Shown here in pieces: positions 1-6,626 of a stretch of DNA of 27,642 nt. The position numbers and the translations under genes are program-made. This DNA comes from an uncultured Ellagibacter sp. GTDB lineage: Bacteria > Actinomycetota > Coriobacteriia > Coriobacteriales > Eggerthellaceae. The notes below the pieces were generated by a model that was not told where the DNA came from, ran no database searches, and worked only from the letters and a program-made list of their open reading frames with translations. Position 1 is the first letter of the stretch. Each line of letters opens with the position of its first letter. Location of the stretch: NCBI RefSeq assembly GCF_934617235.1, contig NZ_CAKTTZ010000034.1:1-27642 (forward strand), given 5' to 3'.

Positions 1-123
1 CCCATGATAGGGGGAGCCTGCTTTTCGGGAGGGCCGCCGATGGGACACCCATGTCAACGGTGGTTTAACATAGAGACTCTTCTTTACACCGTGGGGGATG
101 TTTGCAAAGGAAAATGAGCCGTG

Positions 124-191
124 AGTGCATAGTTTCCTTGACATCAAAGGGGAGAAGAGTGCATAGTTTCCTTGACATCAAAGGGGAGAAA
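124..191 (+). repeat. 34-bp tandem duplication carrying TTGACA and a Shine-Dalgarno
   Basis: Two adjacent 34-bp copies (124-157 and 158-191) differ only at the last base. Each holds TTGACA (138-143, 172-177) and the ribosome-binding sequence AAGGGGAG. The second copy abuts the ATG at 192. The first copy's TTGACA and the second copy's CATAGT (162-167) are separated by 18 bases, so the duplication itself produces a promoter-like pair. Because 34 is not a multiple of three, loss or gain of a copy would shift the frame between the upstream starts (TTG 102, ATG 114) and the gene. The repeat is directly visible; the promoter role is inference. Confidence 0.9.
138..167 (+). promoter_or_regulatory. 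Possible promoter created across the tandem repeat
   Basis: TTGACA at 138-143 is a perfect -35 hexamer. CATAGT at 162-167 matches four of six bases of TATAAT, with an 18-base spacer. Transcription would begin near 174, leaving a short leader before the ATG at 192. No better promoter is visible in 1-123. Confidence 0.35.
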
Positions 192-1115
192 ATGCAATTA
201 GACGATATTGAGGTTCTGGTCACGGTTGCCGAGACCAAGAGTCTGTCGCAAGCTGCCGAGAGGCTCTACATGTCAAGGCCCGGCCTCTCGCAGAAAATCG
301 CGAACATCGAAGCGCGTTTTGGAGCGAAGCTCTACGAGCGCACCTCAACAGGCGTGGTGCCGACGCCTGCAGGTGTAATCGTTACCAAGTTCGCTCGGAA
401 GATGACCTCTCTTGAAAACTCGTTGGCGGCAGAGCTCGCTGCTGTCGACGAGAACTTCGACTCGACGATCGAAGTGGGCATGAGCTTGGCCGACGGGGTC
501 ACGCTTTTGCCCTCGCTCGTGAAAAAGTTCCACGACATCCACCCCGATGCGCTTATTCATCTCGATGCCGATTACGAGCCGGGACTTATGAAGAAACTCA
601 AGGATGACGATATCGATTTCGCCATTCTGGAAAACGAGTCAATTGAAGACGGCATATCAAGCGAAACGTTAGGGTTCTCGCAATTGCTCTTCTGTGCGCC
701 CGATAGGCCCCCCTACAATTCGACGCCGCAACCGGTGAAGGTGAAAACTCTGCTCGAGTGGCCCATGATCATCTACGAGTGGGATTCGGGCCGCCATATG
801 GTGGGGAATCGCCATTTCCGCGACCGCTACGGTGTCTCTCTTCGCGATCACAACATGGTAGCCCGCTTCGATACGCACGAGGCCATGATCAACGGTGTGC
901 GCGCCGGGTTGGGATGGGCGAGCGTTCCCCGTTGCATTGCCCGCCGATATCGCTTCGAGCAGGGCATCATATGGTTCGAAGTCGATACCGACCCCCTGCG
1001 CTACCCGATCGATATGGCGTGGAAAACAGGGCGCGCCATATCCCCGCTCGCGCTTGAATTCATGGACTTCATTCGCGAGAACATTCCAGAAGGGTATTTC
1101 CAGTCGGACGAGTAA
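192..1115 (+). CDS. LysR-family transcriptional regulator
   Basis: This is a DNA-binding regulator of 307 residues, the usual LysR length. Residues 1-60 form the winged helix-turn-helix (LSQAAERLYMSRPGLSQKIA, then the wing FGAKLYERTSTGVVPTPAG). Residues from about 90 onward form the periplasmic-binding-like effector domain. The reading frame is open upstream to 102, but the ATG at 192 is chosen because LysR proteins start a few residues before the HTH and because a GGGGAG ribosome site lies just upstream. The extra upstream residues would be encoded by the 34-bp repeat. The gene lies directly before the DmsA/DmsB-like and permease genes in the same direction, so it is the obvious candidate regulator of that module, with a small organic substrate as co-inducer. 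The ligand cannot be read from the sequence. Confidence 0.93.
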   Translation: MQLDDIEVLVTVAETKSLSQAAERLYMSRPGLSQKIANIEARFGAKLYERTSTGVVPTPAGVIVTKFARKMTSLENSLAAELAAVDENFDSTIEVGMSLADGVTLLPSLVKKFHDIHPDALIHLDADYEPGLMKKLKDDDIDFAILENESIEDGISSETLGFSQLLFCAPDRPPYNSTPQPVKVKTLLEWPMIIYEWDSGRHMVGNRHFRDRYGVSLRDHNMVARFDTHEAMINGVRAGLGWASVPRCIARRYRFEQGIIWFEVDTDPLRYPIDMAWKTGRAISPLALEFMDFIRENIPEGYFQSDE

Positions 1116-1145
1116 GCGGCCGACTTGCACGAACCCTCAGCATCT

Positions 1146-1177
1146 AAAATGCCTCCATCTGGGGGCATTTTCTTTAT
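1146..1177 (+). terminator. Rho-independent terminator after the LysR gene
   Basis: Arms 1146-1156 and 1161-1171 form an 11-bp stem (one G-T wobble) with the loop ATCT, followed by a T-rich tail (TTTCTTTAT). It separates the regulator transcript from the molybdoenzyme operon, so that operon needs its own promoter between here and 1490. Confidence 0.88.
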
Positions 1178-1501
1178 AGGGCTGCACTCACATTACCGAA
1201 GCTAACTCATTCAGGCTGTCAACTAGGGCATTCGACGGCTGTATAGCTTTCTTTCCATGCAAGAAACCTTTACGGCAGCGGAAAGAAAACGCTTCTACGA
1301 TTCTCTCTTTCCCTCTTTCGAACGCCGCAAGCGGTCACTATTCTGCCTTTCGTCGCCAGAAATACGCCGCTGACGGGTCCTTTTCGGATGACCGCGCGGC
1401 AGCAGACGAGGGCGAATCGAACAGCTGCGCAACCGGGGGGAAGCGCGAATGGGCACTCCTTTTCCCGGCCATGCGCGAGGTCAAAGCATGAGGAGGAATC
1501 G
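1178..1501. other. Gene-free control region before the molybdoenzyme operon
   Basis: No gene is supportable in these 324 bases. An open frame from 1388 continues into the molybdoenzyme, but its residues resemble no part of the family and the true start is downstream. A TATAGC hexamer at about 1241-1246 is a weak -10 candidate. GGAAAGA (1280-1286) and TCTTTCC (1306-1312) form a loose inverted repeat. LysR operators and the operon promoter are expected here by position, but none is clear enough to call. Confidence 0.5.
1491..1496 (+). promoter_or_regulatory. Shine-Dalgarno AGGAGG that fixes the GTG start at 1502
   Basis: A perfect AGGAGG lies five bases before GTG 1502, in frame with the molybdoenzyme. 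This decides against the ATG at 1388, which would add 38 residues with no family resemblance. Confidence 0.85.
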
Positions 1502-4093
1502 GTGGACAAGCAAGCAATCATCGATGCAAGTCGGAAACGACGCGAAGGGGAGCGGATCTTCTACACTTCGTGCCCAGCAAACGGGTGCTGGGATTCGGCG
1601 TGCATCCTGAAATGTCACGTGAAGGACAACAAGCTCATCGCCGTCGAACCTGACGACTCGGTGAACGCGAACGACAGCCGCGAGGACTGCGGTTGGGAGA
1701 ACATCTGGAAGGGCAACGTCCAGATGCGTCCGTGCGCGATGGGTCATTCGTGGAAGAAGGAAATCGAGGCGGAGACGCGCCTTCTCCACCCGATGAAGCG
1801 CGTGGGCGAAAAGGGCCCTGGCAAGGGCTACTTCGTGCAGATCTCCTGGGAAGAAGCACTCGATACGATTGCCGAGAAGCTGAAGGAGATTAAGGGAAAG
1901 TATGGTCCCTACAGTATCTTCCATTCGCAGTATCCCAGCTTCGAGAAGAACGGTTTTCCGCTTGCTCCCTGGTGGGAGGCAGGTTTCGGCGCATGGGGCG
2001 AGCATTCCACGTCGGGCCATGCGGCAGGTGAGATGCTGCATCTCGGTGTCGACCTCTCCAAGACCGCAAAGGGTCTCTCCGAAGCGCTCCCTGGTTTCGA
2101 GGCCTCCGACATCTTCAACTCCAAGCTCTTCATCATGTGGGGAATGGACCCGGTCGTCGCATGGTTCGGCCCGACGTCCTACTATATGCAGCTCGCTCAC
2201 GAGTACGGCTGCAAGACGATCGTCATCGACCCGCGCTATACGCAGTCCGCTGAAATCCTCGCTGACCAGTGGATTCCCATCCGGCCTGGCACCGACCTTG
2301 CCATGATGCTCGCAGTTGCCCAGGTGCTCTACGAGGAAGACCTGATCGACCACGAGTTCGTGAACGAATGGGTCGACAAGGCGGGCTTTGAGGAATGGCG
2401 CGCTTACTGCATGGGCGAGGGCGCCGACGGCATCAAGAAGACGCCGGAGTGGGCGGCTCCCATCTGCGCGGTGCCCGCCGAAACCATTCGCGAGTTCGCG
2501 CGTCTGTACGGCACCACCAAGCCGGTCCATCTGCAGTACTTCTACTCCTGCGCAAAGCGTCATATGGGCGACTATTCCGCCGCAGCATCGATGCTGCTCC
2601 AGGCCATGACGGGCAACATCGCGTGCGCCGGCGGTTGTCAGACGGGTGCATGCCTGCCCACGCCCGGCCGCGTTCCCGCGCCGCGTGCTGACTGGCATCG
2701 CGATCCGGGCGACTACAAGGTGCCGGTGCTCTTCAACAACAACTGCCTCACCGAGATCCTTGCGTGCCAGAAGGATTACTGGGAAGGCCGCATGAGCGAG
2801 TCGGAGTATCGCCATCGCATCGGTTCGCCCAACAACGAGTGCCCGCTGCCGAACATCCAGATGATTATCTTCGAGAACAACTACGGCAACAACCATTCCA
2901 ACGTGAACAAGCGTTTCGCGGGCATGGCTGCAACCGAGTTCAACTGGGGCTTCCAGTGGCACTTGAACCAGCCCACCGCAGAGCTGTGCGACATCATCTT
3001 GCCTGCTCCCATCTGGCAGCTCGAGGGCATGGACGAATACATGTACGGCCATCAGCGCTTCGTGTCGGGCCCGAACGGCATGCGCAACTACTTCACGTTC
3101 TGCGCCCGCGGCCTTGAGTTCCCGGGCGAAGTTCGCTCGAAGGAATGGGTGTGGACAGAAATCGCCAAGCGCCTGGGTGTAGCCGACAAGTACAACCCGC
3201 ACATGCTCGATGTCGATGTCGATCACTGGGTCGATGCGCAGGAAGCAGTCTATAAGGAGGCCTTCGAGAACTGGGCGAACAACGAGACCGTCATGGCCTA
3301 TCTTGGCTACGAGAAGCGCCCGACCTGGGAAGAGTTCAATGCGAACCCGGTTGTGCGCACGGAGATCGACGTGCCGTACTACCCGTTCAAGTCGATGATG
3401 GAGCGTGGCGAGAGCCCGTTTGCAACCCCGACCGGCAAGATCGAGTTCGTGTCGAATTACGTGAAGACCCACGACATGACCGAATCCCGCTGGCGCGGCA
3501 AGATCGACCCGATGCCGGTGTGGAGCCCGAGCTATGTGGAAGGCGACATCGGATCGGCCTCGAACGACGGCTTCTACAACCCGAAGGTGAAGGATTACCC
3601 GCTTTCGATGGTGTCGCCCGTCTCGATCTACCGTCAGCATTCCTCTAACGACAACAACCCGCTCATGCGCGAGGACTGCTATCGCCATGCCGTGTGGATT
3701 TCGGGCGTCGATGCGCAGGCGCGCGGCATCAAGGACGGCGACATCTGCCGTGTGTACTCCGATCGCGGCGAGGTCGAGCTTACCGCTTACGTCACGAACC
3801 GCATGATGCCGGGTACCGCCGCCGTGCACCATGGCGCGTGGTTCCAGACCGACGGCACGCCCGCTGAGCTCAACAAGTTCGGCGAGGACCTTCGCGGTAC
3901 CCCGAACATCCTGCTCGACGACGGGCACCTGCCGCATATCCTGGGCGCGCTCATCATCGCCGGCCTTGTCGAGGTGGAGAAGGTTCGCGATGGCGACGCG
4001 GAAGGATTCGGCAACGAGGCCGAACGCGGCGGCATGCGCGGTGCGAAGGTGGCGTTGGATTTCCGTCGCACGCTCGGTGAGGGGAAGGAATAA
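1502..4093 (+). CDS. DmsA-like molybdopterin oxidoreductase, catalytic subunit, cytoplasmic
   Basis: This 863-residue protein belongs to the DMSO reductase superfamily (bis-MGD molybdenum enzymes). Family landmarks follow the order in E. coli DmsA: N-terminal cysteines 24, 29, 34, 38 and 78 for a [4Fe-4S] cluster, then HPMKRVG and ISWEEAL, GEHSTSGHAAGE with Ser169 aligning with the Mo-ligating Ser of DMSO reductases (GDYS), VIDPRYT, WIPIRPGTD and GEGADGIKKTPEWA, and a C-terminal MGD-binding domain (DRGEVELTAYVTNRMMPG). The cysteine spacing is C-x4-C-x4-C, one residue longer in each gap than DmsA. No Tat signal precedes the cysteine motif, so the enzyme should stay in the cytoplasm. It pairs with the Fe-S subunit starting four bases downstream. 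The substrate is unknown; related coriobacterial enzymes reduce or dehydroxylate dietary and host compounds. Transhydroxylase-like activity is an alternative. Confidence 0.9.
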   Translation: MDKQAIIDASRKRREGERIFYTSCPANGCWDSACILKCHVKDNKLIAVEPDDSVNANDSREDCGWENIWKGNVQMRPCAMGHSWKKEIEAETRLLHPMKRVGEKGPGKGYFVQISWEEALDTIAEKLKEIKGKYGPYSIFHSQYPSFEKNGFPLAPWWEAGFGAWGEHSTSGHAAGEMLHLGVDLSKTAKGLSEALPGFEASDIFNSKLFIMWGMDPVVAWFGPTSYYMQLAHEYGCKTIVIDPRYTQSAEILADQWIPIRPGTDLAMMLAVAQVLYEEDLIDHEFVNEWVDKAGFEEWRAYCMGEGADGIKKTPEWAAPICAVPAETIREFARLYGTTKPVHLQYFYSCAKRHMGDYSAAASMLLQAMTGNIACAGGCQTGACLPTPGRVPAPRADWHRDPGDYKVPVLFNNNCLTEILACQKDYWEGRMSESEYRHRIGSPNNECPLPNIQMIIFENNYGNNHSNVNKRFAGMAATEFNWGFQWHLNQPTAELCDIILPAPIWQLEGMDEYMYGHQRFVSGPNGMRNYFTFCARGLEFPGEVRSKEWVWTEIAKRLGVADKYNPHMLDVDVDHWVDAQEAVYKEAFENWANNETVMAYLGYEKRPTWEEFNANPVVRTEIDVPYYPFKSMMERGESPFATPTGKIEFVSNYVKTHDMTESRWRGKIDPMPVWSPSYVEGDIGSASNDGFYNPKVKDYPLSMVSPVSIYRQHSSNDNNPLMREDCYRHAVWISGVDAQARGIKDGDICRVYSDRGEVELTAYVTNRMMPGTAAVHHGAWFQTDGTPAELNKFGEDLRGTPNILLDDGHLPHILGALIIAGLVEVEKVRDGDAEGFGNEAERGGMRGAKVALDFRRTLGEGKE

Positions 4094-4097
4094 GACG

Positions 4098-4841
4098 ATG
4101 ACCCAGTATGGATTCATGTTCGATATGAACCGCTGCTACGCCTGCCAGGCATGCAGCATTGCCTGCAAGGATTGGCACGGCATCGAGCCGGGCGCTGAGA
4201 AGTTCATGACGGTGTACGAATGGGAAGAGGGGACGTTTCCGAATATCCGCCTGCACTCGCTCGCTTTCCCCTGCGCTCATTGCGAGGACCCGGCGTGTCT
4301 GAAGGTGTGCGAGTCCGGTGCGATCTATAAGGAAGACGAATTCGGCGCTGTCTTGGTTGACCAGGATAAATGCACCGGTTGCCGCAAGTGCTACAGCGCG
4401 TGCCCCTACGGTGCGCCCCGTTTCGCGACCGACGAGCCCACGTGCAAGATGAGCAAGTGCGACATGTGCATCGACCGTCTTGCCGAGGGAAAGCAGCCTA
4501 CGTGTACTCAAAGCTGCCCGCTTCGTGCTTTTGACTTCGGTCCGATCGACGAGCTCGTCGAGAAGTACGGCGATGTGCGCTACTGCGCAGGCATGCCGAG
4601 CCCGGAGGCAACTAAGCCTTCCTATATCATCTGGAACCCGCGCGAGAAGACGCCGCTTCTGCCTTACGACGCCGATGAGGCCATTCGCCTCAACCAGCAG
4701 CGTGGCGATTTGGGCACGATGTTCGAGAGCGCCGAGGACCTTGCGACCTTTGATGAGGGAGCCATCCGTCGCAACGAGCTCAAGATGAAGCACGGTTCGG
4801 TCGCCGAGCTCATGCGCGCAACGCGTAACGACATGGCTTAG
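4098..4841 (+). CDS. DmsB-like four-cluster [4Fe-4S] electron-transfer subunit
   Basis: This 247-residue ferredoxin-type subunit passes electrons to the catalytic subunit. Four cysteine groups are visible: CYACQACSIAC near residue 13, CAHCEDPACLKVC, CTGCRKCYSACPYG and CKMSKCDMC with CTQSCP. The following CPLRAFDFGPIDEL closely matches the DmsB C-terminal region. The start is the ATG four bases after the previous stop; the frame is open far upstream only because it overlaps the catalytic gene in another frame. No DmsC/NrfD-type membrane anchor follows, so the pair is probably soluble or uses a donor encoded elsewhere. Translation is likely coupled to the upstream gene. Confidence 0.93.
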   Translation: MTQYGFMFDMNRCYACQACSIACKDWHGIEPGAEKFMTVYEWEEGTFPNIRLHSLAFPCAHCEDPACLKVCESGAIYKEDEFGAVLVDQDKCTGCRKCYSACPYGAPRFATDEPTCKMSKCDMCIDRLAEGKQPTCTQSCPLRAFDFGPIDELVEKYGDVRYCAGMPSPEATKPSYIIWNPREKTPLLPYDADEAIRLNQQRGDLGTMFESAEDLATFDEGAIRRNELKMKHGSVAELMRATRNDMA

Positions 4842-4851
4842 TTGAAAGGGG

Positions 4852-4896
4852 CTTCCGCGGGCATCGAAAGGGCCTGCGGAAGAGCTTGCCATTTTT
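4852..4896 (+). terminator. Hairpin between the Fe-S subunit and permease genes
   Basis: Arms 4852-4862 and 4872-4882 form an 11-bp stem with one wobble, and a run of five T lies a few bases later (about 4892-4896). The gap before the T run makes it a weak or partial terminator, or a stabilising structure that would lower permease expression relative to the enzyme subunits. Confidence 0.5.
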
Positions 4897-5001
4897 CTTG
4901 AATGCACGTCGCTGCGTTTGAGCCTTGCCGCCGCCATCGGTCGGGCTTGGCTGCAGCGGCATTGCAGATAATCAACCTGCTTTACGAAAGGGGAAAGCAA
5001 C

Positions 5002-6321
5002 ATGGAGTGGATTGGAGTTATCGGCATCATCGTCGGTCTCGTCTTCTTCGTCATTGCAGCCATGAAAGGCTGGAATGTTCTTATCACCTCCGTCGTGACT
5101 GCCGTCATCATCGCGGTCACGAACGGCATGGGCATCGCCGATGCGATGCTCGGCGCGAAGTCGTCGTATGTGACGGGCCTCGCGAGCTTCGTTCAGAAGA
5201 ACCTGCTCATCTTCGTGGGCGCGGCCATTTTGGGCGAGTATATCGACAAGTCGGGCGCGGCGAAGTCGATCGCGCAGGCTATCGTCGGCAAGGTCGGCAC
5301 CAAAAGCCCGTATCTGGTCCTTTTAGCGATTGCCGCCGTCGGCGCGATTCTCACCTATGCCGGCATCTCGATGTTCGTGGCGATGTTCGCCCTCATCCCG
5401 CTTGCTCGCCCGATCTTCAAGGAATGCAACATCCCGTGGCATCTGTTCTGCGCCGCATGGTCTTTGGCTGCCTGCTCGTTCACGATGGCAATGATCCCGG
5501 GCGTTCCCGCCATCGCGTGGATCAACGCCGCTAACGGGTGCGGCGTCTCCATGACCGCAGCTCCCGTGCTCGGTATCGTGGGCTCCGTCATCGCAATCGT
5601 TGTCTCCTGCCTCTACATCAAGTTCGCGCTGAAGCGCGCTCAGGCCAAGGGCGAAACCTACGAGATCACCGCTGCAGATTCCGAGGCTGCCGAGCAGAAG
5701 GAAACCCCGAGCCTGTTCATGTCGCTTCTGCCGCTTATCCTGCTGATCGTCATCATCATCGCGGGTTCGCAGCTCGGCGTGGCCAACGTGGTCTACATCG
5801 GCATGATCGTCGCCGTTATCGTTTCCATGATCGTTTTCAACAAGTACATCCCGAGCCAGCGCGACACCATGGGCAATGGCGCGAAGAACGCTCTTGGCCC
5901 TGCGCTGTTCACCTCTGCCGCCGTCGGCGTCGGTACGGTTGCTGCGGCATCCGTCGGCTTCACCGTCATCTATGAGGCTATCTTCAACATGCCTGGTGGC
6001 ACCTACGTTTCCGCCGCTACCATGGCCGCTGTGCTCGGTGGCGTCATGGGCTCTGGTTCTGGCGCTGTGGGCATCATCGCGCAGAACTTCCTCGAGCCTT
6101 ACCTGGCCACCGGCTGCGACCCCGCCGCTCTCGCGAAGATCATCGCGACTGCTGCGACCATCGGCGGCGCGCTGCCGAACTCCGGCGCTATGTTCGGCAT
6201 GCTGGCTGCTATGGGCCTGAACCACGGCAACTCCTACAAGCACATCGCCGCTATCTCCATCGGTGCCGGTCTGTGCGCATTGATCGTCATGATCGTGTTC
6301 GCGAATCTGGGTATCGCGTAA
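5002..6321 (+). CDS. GntP-family permease (gluconate/organic acid:H+ symporter type)
   Basis: This 439-residue inner-membrane protein is almost entirely hydrophobic segments, about 12 by eye. It opens with a helix at residues 2-22 and has a central hydrophilic loop near residues 210-235 (RAQAKGETYEITAADSEAAE). Segments such as TYAGISMFVAMFALIPLARP and the IPGVPAIAWINA stretch resemble the GntP family, whose members import gluconate and other hydroxy acids by proton symport. The start follows AAAGGGGAAAG. The gene lies 160 bases after the DmsB-like gene, so it probably supplies the enzyme's substrate or exports its product. The specific ligand cannot be inferred. Assignment to the wider ion-transporter superfamily is safer than the exact family. 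Confidence 0.8.
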   Translation: MEWIGVIGIIVGLVFFVIAAMKGWNVLITSVVTAVIIAVTNGMGIADAMLGAKSSYVTGLASFVQKNLLIFVGAAILGEYIDKSGAAKSIAQAIVGKVGTKSPYLVLLAIAAVGAILTYAGISMFVAMFALIPLARPIFKECNIPWHLFCAAWSLAACSFTMAMIPGVPAIAWINAANGCGVSMTAAPVLGIVGSVIAIVVSCLYIKFALKRAQAKGETYEITAADSEAAEQKETPSLFMSLLPLILLIVIIIAGSQLGVANVVYIGMIVAVIVSMIVFNKYIPSQRDTMGNGAKNALGPALFTSAAVGVGTVAAASVGFTVIYEAIFNMPGGTYVSAATMAAVLGGVMGSGSGAVGIIAQNFLEPYLATGCDPAALAKIIATAATIGGALPNSGAMFGMLAAMGLNHGNSYKHIAAISIGAGLCALIVMIVFANLGIA

Positions 6322-6349
6322 CCCACGATTCTCGCTGCGGTCGCGGGGC

Positions 6350-6408
6350 ATTTGCGCGGCCGCAAATCGCCCTCCTCATTCGCGGGCGGGCGGATGATGA
6401 GGGGTTTC
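6350..6408 (+). terminator. Tandem hairpins after the permease gene
   Basis: ATTTGCG (6350-6356) and CGCAAAT (6361-6367) form a perfect 7-bp stem with a CGGC loop. CCTCAT (6374-6379) and ATGAGG (6397-6402) form a second stem followed by GGTTTCGTT. Together they probably end the molybdoenzyme operon transcript. The T tails are short, so strength is uncertain. Confidence 0.5.
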
Positions 6409-6441
6409 GTTGACGATGGGCGCTTGTCTTAGGTGCCCATC

Positions 6442-6569
6442 TCTCAGGGAAGAGGGCTGTCCCCTCCACATAGCAGCTCTTCTATCCCCCACGAAAGACT
6501 GTCTCTCCAAAATCAGGTTCCTTTTCCCTCGCAAAACAAGGGACCGCCTGGCAGCCCTCTTCCCTGAGA
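6442..6569. repeat. 128-bp element bounded by perfect 18-bp inverted repeats
   Basis: The 18 bases at 6442-6459 (TCTCAGGGAAGAGGGCTG) are exactly reverse-complemented at 6552-6569, with 92 bases between. No gene is encoded inside. No clear target duplication flanks it. It may be a MITE-like remnant, or a long stem in the 5' leader of the NCS1 permease gene, which starts 57 bases later. It fills most of the 305-base gap 6322-6626, where no gene is supportable. Confidence 0.8.
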
Positions 6570-6626
6570 TGTTCGACCAACTCGCAAGGATCCGAATAAA
6601 ACGGGCCGCAAAGGAAAAGGGGAAAC

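Noticed and set aside
102..191. Extended LysR protein from TTG 102 or ATG 114
   Set aside because: The added residues are encoded by the duplicated 34-bp repeat and precede the point where LysR proteins normally begin.
1405..1435. T-arm-like GTTCGATTCGCCC on the minus strand
   Set aside because: No acceptor stem, D arm or anticodon arm can be built around it, so no tRNA.
1388..1501. Extended N-terminus for the molybdoenzyme from the ATG at 1388
   Set aside because: The perfect AGGAGG at 1491-1496 and family alignment favour GTG 1502, and the extra residues do not form a Tat signal.
1481..4117. 878-residue open frame on the minus strand opposite the molybdoenzyme gene
   Set aside because: It is a shadow frame from high-GC codon bias; it has no family features and overlaps a clearly conserved gene.
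6520..6625. Resemblance to a TPP riboswitch before the NCS1 permease (CTGAGATG, GGATCCGAATAAAACGG, P1-like CCTTTTCC with GGAAAAGG)
   Set aside because: Key invariant bases differ (GGATC in place of TGATC, TAAA in place of TAAT), and the P2/P3 pairing cannot be drawn cleanly. A covariance-model search would decide.
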